Below, piece after piece: positions 7,062-15,382 of a stretch of DNA of 34,599 nucleotides. The stretch is from Kineosphaera limosa NBRC 100340 (lineage in GTDB: Bacteria > Actinomycetota > Actinomycetes > Actinomycetales > Dermatophilaceae). The position numbers and the translations under genes were made by a program. The notes beneath the pieces were generated by a model. The model was not told where the DNA came from. It saw only the letters and a list, made by a program, of their open reading frames with translations, and searched no databases. The stretch covers positions 1 to 34,599 of the forward strand of contig NZ_BAHD01000073.1 of assembly GCF_000298215.1 (NCBI RefSeq), given 5' to 3'. Numbering within the stretch: position 1 is the first letter of the stretch; each line of letters begins with the position of its first letter.

Positions 7062-8273
7062 TCACGCGGAGTTCCGCAGGTACTTGCCGAAGTGGGGGAC
7101 GGTGAAGGCGATGCGGCCGCGTTCACCGGAGAAGATGAGACCCTTCTTCAGCAGGCCGTCGCGGGCGGGGGAGAGGGACTGGGGCTTGCGGCCCAGGTGG
7201 GTGGCGACGGCGGCGGTCGGCACCGACTCCGTCTCGTCGAGTTCCTCACCGGCGGCGAACATCTCGGCGGCCACGTCGGCCATCGCGCGCAGGTATTCGC
7301 GCTCGCCGGGGGTGGCCCGCTCGAAGCGGGAGCCGAAGAAGCCGACGCCCAACTCCTCCTCGGCCTCCGGGCCCGCGACCGTCACGTCTTCCACGGTGAT
7401 CGGCGAGCGCGGCGCGACGTCCCACGCGACCTTGCCGTACGCCTGGATGAAATACGGATAGCCGCCGGTCGCTGCGTACATCGCGTCCAGCGCCTCGCGG
7501 CCCCACTCGCTGTCCTCGTCGCGCGCCGGCGACTGCAGCGCCACCTCCGCCGCATCCCGGTCCAGCCGGTCGATCCGGGTGTACCGAAACAGGCGCTCCG
7601 AGTACGACTTCGACGCCGACAGTAGCGCCGGCAGATGCGGCAGACCCGCCCCCACGACGATCACGGGCAGGCCGTTCTGGCTGATCTCGTGGCACGCCGC
7701 GCACAGCGCCGAGATGTCCGCCGGGCCCAGGTCCTGCATCTCGTCGATGAACACCGCGACGCCCTTGCCGACATCGGCGGCCAGCCCGCCGACGTCCGTG
7801 AGCAGCTCGACCAGGTCGATCTCGATGTCTCCGGAGTCGGCGCGGCCCGTCTGCGCCGGAGCGTCGATGCCCGGCTGCCACTTCTCCCGCAGCTTCGCGT
7901 TCGCCGGCGCGTCCCGCTGCGCGAACGCCTTGATGACCCCCAGCACCTGGTCGACCTCATCAGGCACCGGATGCCCCAACTCGCGCACCGCCACGTGCAG
8001 CGCCGCGCTCATCGGCCGCCGCAACCCCTGCTCCGGGCGGGCCTCGAACTTGCCCGACCCCCATCCGGCCCGAACCGCCGCGCCCCGCAACGCATTGAGC
8101 AGCACCGTCTTGCCGACCCCGCGCAGGCCGGTCAGGACGATCGAACGCTCCGGGCGCCCGCGCGCGATCCGCTCGAGTACCACCTCGAAGGTGCGCAGCT
8201 GCTCGTCGCGGCCGGCGAGCTCCGGGGGGCGCTGGCCCGCGCCGGGGGCATAGGGGTTGCGAATCGGATCCAC
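7062..8273 (-). CDS. Orc1-like AAA_16 ATPase
   Basis: The 403-aa product begins MDPIRNPYAPGAGQRPPELAGRD, typical of actinobacterial AAA_16 proteins. It has Walker A (VLTGLRGVGKTVLLN, about 46-60) and Walker B (VAVFIDEMQDL, about 172-182), then a sensor-like PVIVVGAGLPHL. A lid region and a C-terminal winged-helix (AAVATHLGRKPQSLSPARDGLLKKGLI) follow, suggesting DNA binding. The family occurs widely in Actinobacteria as single genes of unknown role. It is not similar to the neighbouring AAA/DUF4143 protein beyond the P-loop. ATG 8273 is the only sensible start. Confidence 0.88.
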   Translation of the reverse strand: MDPIRNPYAPGAGQRPPELAGRDEQLRTFEVVLERIARGRPERSIVLTGLRGVGKTVLLNALRGAAVRAGWGSGKFEARPEQGLRRPMSAALHVAVRELGHPVPDEVDQVLGVIKAFAQRDAPANAKLREKWQPGIDAPAQTGRADSGDIEIDLVELLTDVGGLAADVGKGVAVFIDEMQDLGPADISALCAACHEISQNGLPVIVVGAGLPHLPALLSASKSYSERLFRYTRIDRLDRDAAEVALQSPARDEDSEWGREALDAMYAATGGYPYFIQAYGKVAWDVAPRSPITVEDVTVAGPEAEEELGVGFFGSRFERATPGEREYLRAMADVAAEMFAAGEELDETESVPTAAVATHLGRKPQSLSPARDGLLKKGLIFSGERGRIAFTVPHFGKYLRNSA

Positions 8274-8387
8274 GCGAGCAACCTATTCGCAGCTCTAGCC
8301 GATCTCGCAGAGACACGCAGACGGCGTCATCGAAACGCCTTGCACCCGAGGATGCCGGGGGGCGTGACCCGGCCTAAGGTCGAGGTC

Positions 8388-8858
8388 ATGGAGCACTCCA
8401 TCGAGCAGGTCGACCGCGGAGAGCGCCGGGTCGCTTACTGCGCCCGCGTGCACGCCGATGCCCACGAGTTGTGGGCGATGCTGGCTAATCCGCACCGTCA
8501 CCACGAGGTCGACGGCTCCGGCACCGTCAAGCCGACGGTCATCGGCCCCCGAGAACTGATCCTCGGCGACCGGTTCCGCGTCGACATGGCGATGTACGGC
8601 ATCCCCTACTCGATCACGAGCACGGTGACCGACCTCGTGCCCGGGGCCGTCGTCGAATGGCGCCACCCCGGCGGCCACCGCTGGCGCTGGGAGTTCGAGC
8701 CCGTCGATGACGGGGCCACGCTCGTCACCGAGATCTTCGACTACACCGGCTCACCAGGGCCCGTTGCGGCCGCCCTCGAGCGGCTCAAAAGGCCGGCCCG
8801 CAACGCCGACAGCATTCGCGAGAGCCTCGCCAACCTGCAACGCCGCTTCGGAGGCTGA
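8388..8858 (+). CDS. SRPBCC family protein (polyketide cyclase/dehydrase-like)
   Basis: The 156-aa product matches the START/Bet v 1-like SRPBCC fold: VHADAHELWAMLANPHRHHEVDGSG at the N-terminus, a central ITSTVTDLVPGAVVEWRH and DDGATLVTEIFDY, then a C-terminal helix with ESLANLQRRF. Such proteins bind hydrophobic ligands; the ligand is unknown here. ATG 8388 follows AAGGTCGAGG. It is divergent from the AAA_16 gene across 114 bp. Confidence 0.8.
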   Translation: MEHSIEQVDRGERRVAYCARVHADAHELWAMLANPHRHHEVDGSGTVKPTVIGPRELILGDRFRVDMAMYGIPYSITSTVTDLVPGAVVEWRHPGGHRWRWEFEPVDDGATLVTEIFDYTGSPGPVAAALERLKRPARNADSIRESLANLQRRFGG

Positions 8859-8889
8859 TCGGCCGGAGCGGCGGTCGGCGTCGCCCGCC

Positions 8890-8974
8890 AACGCCGTCGC
8901 CCGGCCAACGCCGCAGCCCGCCCAACGCCGCAGCCCGCCCAACGCCGCAGCCCTCCCAACGCCGTCGCCCGGCC
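8890..8974. repeat. Five tandem copies of a 17-bp unit
   Basis: The units start at 8890, 8907, 8924, 8941 and 8958. Units 2 and 3 are identical (AACGCCGCAGCCCGCCC), unit 4 differs by one base, and units 1 and 5 are identical to each other (AACGCCGTCGCCCGGCC). A partial unit precedes at 8877-8889. It fills the gap between the convergent SRPBCC and rhodanese genes. It is a minisatellite with no visible coding role. Confidence 0.85.
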
Positions 8975-8998
8975 AACGAAGCCGCACGCCCGCGCGTG

Positions 8999-9349
8999 TC
9001 ACTCCACCCAGGGGATACCCGGGCCGTCGTGCGCCAGCGGACGGTTGGAGCGGTGCCACGCGAGCATTCCGCCCGCGAGGTTGACCGCCCAATAGCCCTG
9101 GCCGACCAGGAAGGCCGTGGCGCGCGCCGACCGCTCGCCCTCACGGCAGGTCACGACGATCGGCCGCTCTTTGGGTAGCTCTTCTTCTCGCTCGGGCAGC
9201 TGCCCCAGCGGGATGTGCACGGCGTTCGGTGCCCGCCCCGCGGCGAACTCCTGAGCTTCGCGCACGTCCAGGAGCACCGCGTTATCGGGCAGGGACTCGG
9301 GTGTCACACAGGGCACGTCGCTCGGCGCCTGGTCCGGAATGGTGCTCAT
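8999..9349 (-). CDS. Single-domain rhodanese-like sulfurtransferase
   Basis: The 116-aa product has one rhodanese domain: LPDNAVLLDVREAQEFAAG, NAVHIPLGQL and an active-site loop VVTCREGERSARA with Cys68 as the likely persulfide-forming residue. The C-terminal GGMLAWHRSNRPL is also typical. It could move sulfur in thiosulfate or cysteine metabolism; the partner is unknown. ATG 9349 is preferred, with an in-frame TTG two codons upstream as an alternative; neither has a strong ribosome binding site. It lies downstream of the DNA glycosylase on the same strand. Confidence 0.85.
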   Translation of the reverse strand: MSTIPDQAPSDVPCVTPESLPDNAVLLDVREAQEFAAGRAPNAVHIPLGQLPEREEELPKERPIVVTCREGERSARATAFLVGQGYWAVNLAGGMLAWHRSNRPLAHDGPGIPWVE

Positions 9350-9431
9350 GCGCAAAGTTTGTCACCACGACGGCGTTCGCATCCGCAACTACGGCGTTGC
9401 GACCGAAAAAAGAACTCATCTGGCCAGACAG

Positions 9432-10292
9432 CTACTTGAGCAGCCGCGACATCCGCCGGTCCGCGAGCGGCTTGCCGCCCGTCTGACACGTCGCGCAGTA
9501 CTGCAGTGAGGAGTCGGCGAACGAGACCTCCCGCACGACATCCCCGCACACGGGGCACGCCTGGCCCGTGCGGGCATGCACCGCCATCCCGGCCCGTTTC
9601 GCGTCCTTCAGTTCGGCCGCCGGCTTGCCCGAGGCCGCCGCCACCGCACGGTGCAGTGTGCGTTGCAGCGCCTCGTACAGCCGCGCCACCGCCTCCTCGT
9701 CCAGCGACCCGGCCAGCGCGAACGGCGACATCTTCGCCGCGTGCAGAATCTCGTCCGAGTAGGCGTTGCCCACCCCGGCGATGATGCTCTGGTTGCGCAG
9801 CAGGCCTTTGAGCTGCTTCTTGCGGTCCGACAGAATCCCCGCGAGCACGTCGACGGTGAACTCGGGCGACAGCGGATCGGGCCCCAGCGAGGCAATGCCC
9901 GGTACCTGAGAAGGATCAGAGACCAGGTAGGCCGCCAGCCCCTTCTTCGTGCCCGCCTCGGTCAGGTCGAAGCTGGAGTCGTCGCTGAAGCGCACCCGCA
10001 CCGCGATCGGTGAGCGCCCCGGCCGCAGCCGCGCCTTGGGCGCGGTCTCCGACCACCGCAACCAGCCCGCCCGCGCCAGGTGAAAGATGAGATGCAGCCC
10101 GTCGCAGTCGATGTCGACGAACTTGCCGTGCCGCCCGACGCCGGCGACCATCAGCCCCACCAGCGCCTCCGGCGGCGGGTCGTACGTCTTCAACACCGCG
10201 ATCGAGCCCAGCTCGACGCCCGTCACCGCCAACCCGTCGAGCCTGCCGTCGAGAAAGTCGACGAGCGCCTGCACCTCCGGTAGCTCGGGCAT
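9432..10292 (-). CDS. Fpg/Nei-family DNA glycosylase (AP lyase)
   Basis: The 286-aa product starts MPELPEVQ, so processing leaves the catalytic Pro1-Glu2 of formamidopyrimidine-DNA glycosylase and endonuclease VIII. The helix-two-turns-helix core is present (LKGLLRNQSIIAGVGNAYSDEILH), and the C-terminal zinc finger has four cysteines (CPVCGDVV ... YCATCQTGGK). It would remove oxidised bases and nick the abasic site. The sequence differs from classical MutM in details, as in the Fpg/Nei paralogues common in Actinobacteria, so the damage specificity is not assigned. Its start is 3 nt after the stop of the App1-like gene, indicating one transcription unit. Confidence 0.9.
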   Translation of the reverse strand: MPELPEVQALVDFLDGRLDGLAVTGVELGSIAVLKTYDPPPEALVGLMVAGVGRHGKFVDIDCDGLHLIFHLARAGWLRWSETAPKARLRPGRSPIAVRVRFSDDSSFDLTEAGTKKGLAAYLVSDPSQVPGIASLGPDPLSPEFTVDVLAGILSDRKKQLKGLLRNQSIIAGVGNAYSDEILHAAKMSPFALAGSLDEEAVARLYEALQRTLHRAVAAASGKPAAELKDAKRAGMAVHARTGQACPVCGDVVREVSFADSSLQYCATCQTGGKPLADRRMSRLLK

Positions 10293-10295
10293 CGG

Positions 10296-11396
10296 CTACA
10301 GCACCTCCTGGCCCCGCAGCACCGCCCGCAGCTTGGGCAACAGGCCGTAACCGTCGGGGGCGCGCACGACCGGGATCGGCCGGTGCACCTTCGGGGTGAA
10401 CCCCTCGTTGCTCACCGGGATGCCGTGGCTGAGCACCTGCTCGGTCGGCGTCAACTCGCGAATCCCGATGGCCCGCACGACATCCCCGCGGTCGGTGGCG
10501 AAATCGTTGTAGAGCTTGGGGTCGTGCTGTCCGTCGTCGCCGATCAACACCCAATGGATATGCGGAAACTCCCGCGCGAGCCGGTGCAGGCTGGTGCGCT
10601 TGTGGTCCTGCCCCGAGCGGAACCAGCCGGTGTTCGTCGGCCCCCAGTCCGTCAGCAGCAGCGGGCCCGCCGGATAGCCGTGCCGCTCCAAGAACCGGAC
10701 CAACGTGCCGCACGTGTTCCAGGCGCCCGTCGAGAGGTAGAAGATGGGGGCCCCCTCGTGCTCCGCGAGGAGATCGCGGTACATCGGGGCCATGCCCGGC
10801 ACCACGTGCCGCGCCTGCTCGTGCAGCACAAAGGTGTTCCACGCCGCGATCAGCGGCCGCGGCAGCGAGGTCGTGATGACCGTGTCGTCGATGTCGCTGA
10901 CCAGCCCGAACCGCACGTTCGGGGAGACGATGAGCACCCGCGCGGTGCCGGGCCGCCCGTTGCGGGGAGTGATCGTCGCCTCATGCCAGCCCGGCTCGAG
11001 CCCGTGATCGGTGATGACCGCGTCGAGGTAGCCGCTGCGGTCGGTCTGCGCCTCGTGCGTGTGCCCGTTGACCGTGATCGTCACCGGATGGTTCATGGCC
11101 TGCGCCGTGACGAACGCCCGCCAGCCGCGCACCCGCTCTTCGGCCCGCTCCCGCAGCGTGCCGCCGCCGTCGACCCGTTCGGCCGGCGCCGCGGGATCCT
11201 GCGCGGGCGGGGTCAACGGTTCGTCGGTGTCCTGCCGCGACAGCAGCACCCGCCCGAGAATCCGCGCGAACGTCGCGCCGCCGTAGCCCGGATAACCGAT
11301 GGCGCGGCACGTCCAGCCCCACTGGTCGCGCAGCACGCCCGTCAGCCGACGGTTCATCGCGTCTTCGAAGCGCGCGGCGGCGTGGAGGCGAGCCAT
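10296..11396 (-). CDS. App1-family phosphatase domain protein (DUF2183)
   Basis: The 366-aa product has an N-terminal beta-sandwich-like part and a C-terminal App1 catalytic domain of the HAD type. SDIDDTVI (about 167-174) holds the nucleophile pair, IFYLSTGAWN the Thr/Ser motif and WVLIGDDGQHD the acidic metal site. The yeast homologue App1 is a phosphatidate phosphatase; the bacterial substrate is not established. ATG 11396 is chosen because homologous sequence begins near MARLHAAARFEDAMNRRL; an upstream ATG (11414) also lacks a ribosome binding site. It is translated with the glycosylase gene just downstream. Confidence 0.85.
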   Translation of the reverse strand: MARLHAAARFEDAMNRRLTGVLRDQWGWTCRAIGYPGYGGATFARILGRVLLSRQDTDEPLTPPAQDPAAPAERVDGGGTLRERAEERVRGWRAFVTAQAMNHPVTITVNGHTHEAQTDRSGYLDAVITDHGLEPGWHEATITPRNGRPGTARVLIVSPNVRFGLVSDIDDTVITTSLPRPLIAAWNTFVLHEQARHVVPGMAPMYRDLLAEHEGAPIFYLSTGAWNTCGTLVRFLERHGYPAGPLLLTDWGPTNTGWFRSGQDHKRTSLHRLAREFPHIHWVLIGDDGQHDPKLYNDFATDRGDVVRAIGIRELTPTEQVLSHGIPVSNEGFTPKVHRPIPVVRAPDGYGLLPKLRAVLRGQEVL

Positions 11397-11582
11397 GCAA
11401 CGACGGTAGACCATGGCGCCCGCTGTCGGTCCCGCGACCACGAGAGCCCTGGTCAGGTGCGATGAGCGCCACGTCGCCAGGCTGGCTCCGCCCGCTCACA
11501 TCGGCACCGCGATGGCCGATGGGCCAGGCAGGAGAGGGTGCGTCCCCCAAGGGTCGCGCCAAGGACCGGAGGGAACCGACTC

Positions 11583-11645
11583 ATGGGCAGGATGCCCGCA
11601 CGGATGCAGCTGAACGACGCCGCCTTGAGCGTGGGTGCGCGATGA
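11583..11645 (+). CDS. 20-codon leader-type ORF overlapping the next gene by ATGA
   Basis: ATG 11583 follows a strong GGAGGGA with 9 nt spacing and encodes 20 residues ending MQLNDAALSVGAR. Its TGA overlaps the ATG of the next gene in ATGA at 11642-11645. The next gene has no clear ribosome binding site of its own, so the small ORF may deliver ribosomes to it by translational coupling. Whether the peptide itself does anything is unknown. Confidence 0.5.
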   Translation: MGRMPARMQLNDAALSVGAR

Positions 11646-12307
11646 ACGGGGGACGACCGACCCGTCGGGTCGCCCGCGGCTACGCGCCCAAACCCCGCAC
11701 CCGCAGCTACCGCAGCACGCCCAAGCGCCCGCACGATCAACCGCCGCGAGGTCTGCGGCCGCGCGCGACCGGCATCCGCCGCGATCACAGCGAACTCACC
11801 CGGCAGGCCGGCACCGGCTGCCGCCACACCCAGGGTCTGGAGGAGGTGTGGTCGGCGCGGCACGGCGACTCCGTCGAGCCTTGGGCCGGCACCCTCGCCC
11901 CCGCGATCGTGCTGACCGACGCCCTTGATGCCGCGGCCCGGCCGATGCGGCTGTCGGCCGCCCACCCGTCGGGTCGTCCCGGCGGCGCGCACCGACCGTC
12001 GCCGAGCGACACCCCGGTCACCAGGTTGGGCCGCTTCGTGTGGCGCCGTTGCCGCGCGGTGCTCGCGCTGCTGTGGTTCTGGAGCGCCACACTGTTGCGT
12101 GCCGAGCCGGACGCCGGAGGGCTGCGGCTCCCGCGAACCGGCGGTGCGACCCGGGTCGGCGCGCCGGTTCCGCTGCGCAGCACGCCAGGTGAGCAGGGTG
12201 GCGCCAAACGTCCGGATGTCGATCGGGGCCGCCAGATGCGGTTGGAGAACCGGGCCCCCTCCGGTGGTGGCGCACACCCCGCGCCGGAGCCGGAACCGCA
12301 CGACTGA
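11642..12307 (+). CDS. Hypothetical Arg/Pro-rich protein with one hydrophobic segment
   Basis: The 221-aa frame has strong third-position G/C bias along its length, while overlapping frames do not, which is why I call it coding. It opens with a basic Arg/Pro-rich part (MNGGRPTRRVARGYAPKPRTR), has a single short hydrophobic stretch (AVLALLWFWSATLL, about 140-153) and ends in a Pro/Gly-rich tail. I recognise no family. It may be a small membrane-associated protein. It is divergent from the App1-like gene, and a strong hairpin terminator follows at 12327-12366. Confidence 0.55.
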   Translation: MNGGRPTRRVARGYAPKPRTRSYRSTPKRPHDQPPRGLRPRATGIRRDHSELTRQAGTGCRHTQGLEEVWSARHGDSVEPWAGTLAPAIVLTDALDAAARPMRLSAAHPSGRPGGAHRPSPSDTPVTRLGRFVWRRCRAVLALLWFWSATLLRAEPDAGGLRLPRTGGATRVGAPVPLRSTPGEQGGAKRPDVDRGRQMRLENRAPSGGGAHPAPEPEPHD

Positions 12308-12326
12308 GGCTGTCGCCGCACCTTTC

Positions 12327-12366
12327 ACGAAGGGCCGGGTGGGACTTTCCCACTCGGCCCTTTCGT
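12327..12366 (+). terminator. Hairpin terminator after the hypothetical gene
   Basis: ACGAAGGGCCGGGTGGGA pairs with TCCCACTCGGCCCTTTCGT across a 3-nt loop, with one mismatch and one bulge. A stem of about 18 bp, 19 nt after the stop codon at 12307, fits an intrinsic terminator of the type without a long T-run that is common in high-GC bacteria. Confidence 0.75.
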
Positions 12367-12662
12367 CGTCTCCGGTGGGTTTCGCCGGCCCCCTGATAGC
12401 TCGCGTTTGACGCTGATAACCGTTGTCGGACATCGGTGTCCGGCTGTTGTCGACATCACCCGATGACAATGGACGAGCGTTCAGTACAGTTGTGCAAGAC
12501 GGGCGACCGAGAACGTCATTTCCGCTGGGGAGCGAGATGGCGATCATAGTCGGTCGGACGTCCCGACTCTTGGGGGAGTCGGAACCGGCAGGGGGAGCGC
12601 CGGCGGACCGCAAACGGCTGGGGAGCCGTGGCCGCCGAGCACATTTGGGGAAATGGGGAAGT
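12367..12662. other. Intergenic region before the membrane protein gene
   Basis: About 300 bp with weak coding signal. It holds a small hairpin, CGGACA-TCGG-TGTCCG, at 12427-12442 and a possible promoter (TGACAA about 15 nt before TACAGT, near 12460-12490). An in-frame ATG at 12537 has a good GGGGAGCGAG, but the codons between it and 12663 lack the local third-position bias. Confidence 0.4.
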
Positions 12663-13538
12663 ATGCAGGCGCTACATCTGGTGCTGCTGGCCATATCGGC
12701 CGTCGCCTTCGTCGCCGCAGCGACGTCGGGCACGCGGCTCGGGTCGGGCAGCGAGCACGGGCGCCTCATCACTGCGGTGGTCAGCGGGGCCGCGATCGTG
12801 GGGAACGCGGCCTCGCTGCTACCAGGGACAGCCACCTGGTACGGCCACTTCATGGTCGTGGCCACCGTCGGAGTCACCGCCTGGGTCATCGCCGAACTCG
12901 TCCGTCGCACCTGGCCAGGGCGGGCCGAGCGCTCCGAGCAGCCGGAGGTCGTTCGGGTCGTGCGCACGGTGCCGGTCCAGCGCGCCGCAACGATGGTCCG
13001 GCCCGCGACAACGCAGCGATCAACCCGGCCCGCGCAGCCCGGCGCCTTCGCGCAGCCCGAGTCGGTCACGCAGTCAGCGCCCTTCGAGCAGCCCGCCGCC
13101 CAGGCGCGGCCCAACCTCTACGTCATGCCCGACACCGACATCATCGACGCCGAGATCGTCGAGGAGGCCGCGTCACTCGCCGCTGCGCCCACCAGCGCGA
13201 CGCCGACCAGCGCGACGCCGACCACCGCGTGGGCGCGGCCGACGACGCAGCCCGACACCACCGGCTCCGGTCCGCGCGACCCCGGTCCGCGGCTCGTCGT
13301 GGCGACGCAAGAGACCTTCGCGGAATACGGCCCAGCAGCCGCCCGCGGACTGAACGGTCCGCACTATGTCGCGGCCAACCTGCGCGACTACCAGCCGCAG
13401 ACCGAGGCCGACCGGGCCAGCGCCCGCCGCCGCGCCACCCGGCGTCACCCGAGCGACGAGGACCTGCGCGCCAGGCTCACCCGCACCTACGGCCAGGCGG
13501 TCGAGCGCCGCGGCACCTTCGCCTCTTACCAGGCCTGA
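12663..13538 (+). CDS. Putative membrane protein with long Pro/Ala/Thr-rich cytoplasmic tail
   Basis: The 291-aa product begins MQALHLVLLAISAVAFVAAAT, a membrane segment, with two more hydrophobic segments (ITAVVSGAAIVGNAASLL and GHFMVVATVGVTAWVIAELV) up to about residue 80. The rest is a low-complexity tail rich in Pro, Ala, Thr and Gln, including two copies of a 15-bp direct repeat (13191-13220) that give TSATPTSATPT. A charged, probably folded end follows (TEADRASARRRATRRHPSDEDLRARL). I recognise no family. ATG 12663 is preferred because coding bias starts there; ATG 12537 would add 42 residues. Confidence 0.65.
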   Translation: MQALHLVLLAISAVAFVAAATSGTRLGSGSEHGRLITAVVSGAAIVGNAASLLPGTATWYGHFMVVATVGVTAWVIAELVRRTWPGRAERSEQPEVVRVVRTVPVQRAATMVRPATTQRSTRPAQPGAFAQPESVTQSAPFEQPAAQARPNLYVMPDTDIIDAEIVEEAASLAAAPTSATPTSATPTTAWARPTTQPDTTGSGPRDPGPRLVVATQETFAEYGPAAARGLNGPHYVAANLRDYQPQTEADRASARRRATRRHPSDEDLRARLTRTYGQAVERRGTFASYQA

Positions 13539-13624
13539 AAGGCAACCGGGTGCGTTTGGGCAGAGGCAGATCGTCGTCGGACCTCCGCACAGTGGGGCTG
13601 GCCGGTTGTGAGACGGTGGGGCAC

Positions 13625-14404
13625 GTGGACACCGCCTCCGTGCTCGCGCTCATGCAGGACGTCGCCGCACAGGTCATCACCCCCCGCTTCCGCAGCCTGG
13701 CTTCTGAGGAGGTCATGGAGAAGAACCCCGGCGATCTGGTCACGATCGCCGACCGCGAGGCCGAAGCGCTCATCACCGCCGCGCTGCGCGAGGCAGATCC
13801 GGATGCGCTCATCGTCGGCGAAGAGGCCACGGCGTCCGAACCCTCCTTGCTCGACCAACTCGCCGACGCCCCACGCGCCTGGCTCATCGACCCGGTCGAC
13901 GGCACCAAGAACTTCGTCCACGGCCGCCCCGACCACGCGGTGATGGTCGCCGAACTGCACGCCGGAGAGTGTGTGCGCGGCTGGATCTGGCAGCCCGAGC
14001 ACAAGCTGGCGTTCGTCGCCGAGCGCGGAGCGGGGGTGTGGCGCAACGGCGAGCGGCTGACCCGTCCCGAGGCGCAGGTCGACCCCGAAACGCTGCGGGT
14101 CGTCACCTCGCGACCGTCCCAGGAGGGTCGGCACGGCACCCTGACGCTCGGTAGTACCGCCTGGTGTTGCGGGGTCGACTATCCGTGGCTGGCCGAGGGG
14201 CGCGTCGACGCCATCGCCTACTCCCGCGGGCTGCCCTGGGACCACGCGGCCGGCAGCTTGCTGACCGAGGAGATCGGCGGGGTGATCCGGCACGCCGACG
14301 GCACCCGCTACCGGCCCGGGCGCCCCGTGGCGCAGCAAACCGGGCAGCTCATCGCCGCCGCCAGCGCGCCCGTGTGGGAGTACGTGGCCGATCAACTGCG
14401 TTGA
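13625..14404 (+). CDS. Inositol monophosphatase family phosphatase
   Basis: The 259-aa product has the metal-binding signatures of the family: GEEAT (about 73-77), LIDPVDGTKNFVHG (DPxDGT, about 94-107) and the C-terminal PWDHAAGSLL with the third metal-ligating Asp. It should be a Mg2+- or Li+-sensitive sugar-phosphate phosphatase; inositol-1-phosphate, histidinol phosphate and PAP phosphatases share these motifs, so the substrate is open. GTG 13625 follows GGTGGGG and gives the usual N-terminal length. Confidence 0.87.
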   Translation: MDTASVLALMQDVAAQVITPRFRSLASEEVMEKNPGDLVTIADREAEALITAALREADPDALIVGEEATASEPSLLDQLADAPRAWLIDPVDGTKNFVHGRPDHAVMVAELHAGECVRGWIWQPEHKLAFVAERGAGVWRNGERLTRPEAQVDPETLRVVTSRPSQEGRHGTLTLGSTAWCCGVDYPWLAEGRVDAIAYSRGLPWDHAAGSLLTEEIGGVIRHADGTRYRPGRPVAQQTGQLIAAASAPVWEYVADQLR

Positions 14405-14423
14405 CCGCGGCTGCCGCCCGGAT

Positions 14424-14451
14424 CTGGGACACGCCCTCGGATGTGTCCCAG
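14424..14451. terminator. 9-bp inverted repeat downstream of the phosphatase gene
   Basis: CTGGGACAC (14424-14432) and GTGTCCCAG (14443-14451) are perfect arms around a 10-nt loop, 20 nt after the stop at 14404. It may be a terminator or an operator for the mutarotase gene that starts at 14493. Confidence 0.45.
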
Positions 14452-14492
14452 AGACGTTCGTGGCCAGGCGCTTTCGGCGTTACCGTCGAAAT

Positions 14493-15368
14493 ATGACGCA
14501 ATTTGAAGGCACTCTGCCGGCCGGAGTCAGCCTGGCCGACCACGAGGGGCTGCCCGTCGTGCAGGTGCGCACCGACGCGGCGAGCGCCGACATCGCTCTG
14601 CAGGGCGCGCAGGTTCTTTCGTGGCGGCCGGCCGGCGCCGACGAGGTGTTGTGGCTCAGCCCGCACGCCGTGTTCGAGCCGGGCACCGCGGTCCGCGGCG
14701 GGGTGCCGCTGTGCGCGCCGTGGTTCGGACCGGGCCGCAAGAAGGACAAGCCGAGCGCCCACGGTTGGTTCCGCACCGCCTCCTGGACGCTGGCCGACGC
14801 CGCCGTCGAGGGCGACGACGTCGTGCTGCGGTTCACGCTCTCCGGGGCCGACGCCGACGTTCCGGAGGGGGAGGCCACCGATATCAGCGCCGAGTACCTC
14901 GTGCGCGTGGGCCGCGAGCTGGGCCTGAGCCTGACCGTCACCGCCGGCGCCGAGGGCCTCGACCTGGAGGAGGCGCTGCACACCTACCTCTCCGTCTCCG
15001 ACGTCGCCGGTATCCGCATCGAGGGCCTGGGCGGCACCCGGTACGCGGACAAAGCCCCTGGTGGGCGGGCGGTCAACGCACAGCCGGGCGACCTGACGCT
15101 GACCCGCCAGACCGACCGGGTGTACGGACACGACGGTCAGGCGATCGTCGTCGACGAGGCCGCCGGTCGCCGCATCGTCGTCGACAAGGAGGGCTCCGGT
15201 AGCACCGTCATCTGGAACCCCTGGGAGGCCAAGGCCGCCGAAGCCCCCGACATCGGCGACGCCTGGCGCGGCTTCGTCTGCGTCGAGGCCGCCAACGCCC
15301 TCAACCAGCACGTGCAGCTGGACCCCGGGGCCGCCCACACGATCACCACGCGCCTCTCCCTCCAGTAA
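14493..15368 (+). CDS. D-hexose-6-phosphate mutarotase-like aldose epimerase (YeaD family)
   Basis: The 291-aa product fits the YeaD branch of the aldose-1-epimerase superfamily. Landmarks are ALQGAQVLSWRP, LWLSPHAVFEPGTAVRGGVPLCAPWFGP, HGWFRTASW (catalytic-type His), EEALHTYLSV (second His) and CVEAANALN (catalytic Glu). It would interconvert alpha and beta anomers of hexose-6-phosphates in the cytoplasm. The length is normal for the family. ATG 14493 lies in a short AT-richer stretch with little room for a ribosome binding site, so a leaderless transcript is possible. Confidence 0.87.
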   Translation: MTQFEGTLPAGVSLADHEGLPVVQVRTDAASADIALQGAQVLSWRPAGADEVLWLSPHAVFEPGTAVRGGVPLCAPWFGPGRKKDKPSAHGWFRTASWTLADAAVEGDDVVLRFTLSGADADVPEGEATDISAEYLVRVGRELGLSLTVTAGAEGLDLEEALHTYLSVSDVAGIRIEGLGGTRYADKAPGGRAVNAQPGDLTLTRQTDRVYGHDGQAIVVDEAAGRRIVVDKEGSGSTVIWNPWEAKAAEAPDIGDAWRGFVCVEAANALNQHVQLDPGAAHTITTRLSLQ

Positions 15369-15382
15369 CGAGGGATAACGGG

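Noticed and set aside
8890-8974. CRISPR array
   Set aside because: The 17-bp units are directly abutting with no unique spacers, and no cas genes are present.
9395-9420. Intrinsic terminator with a T-run on the minus strand between the glycosylase and rhodanese genes
   Set aside because: There is a run of six T but only a 4-5 bp stem without a loop before it, which is too weak to call.
11453-13114. A 553-codon open frame on the minus strand
   Set aside because: Third-position bias supports the plus-strand genes at 11642-12307 and 12663-13538, and a strong plus-strand terminator lies between them.
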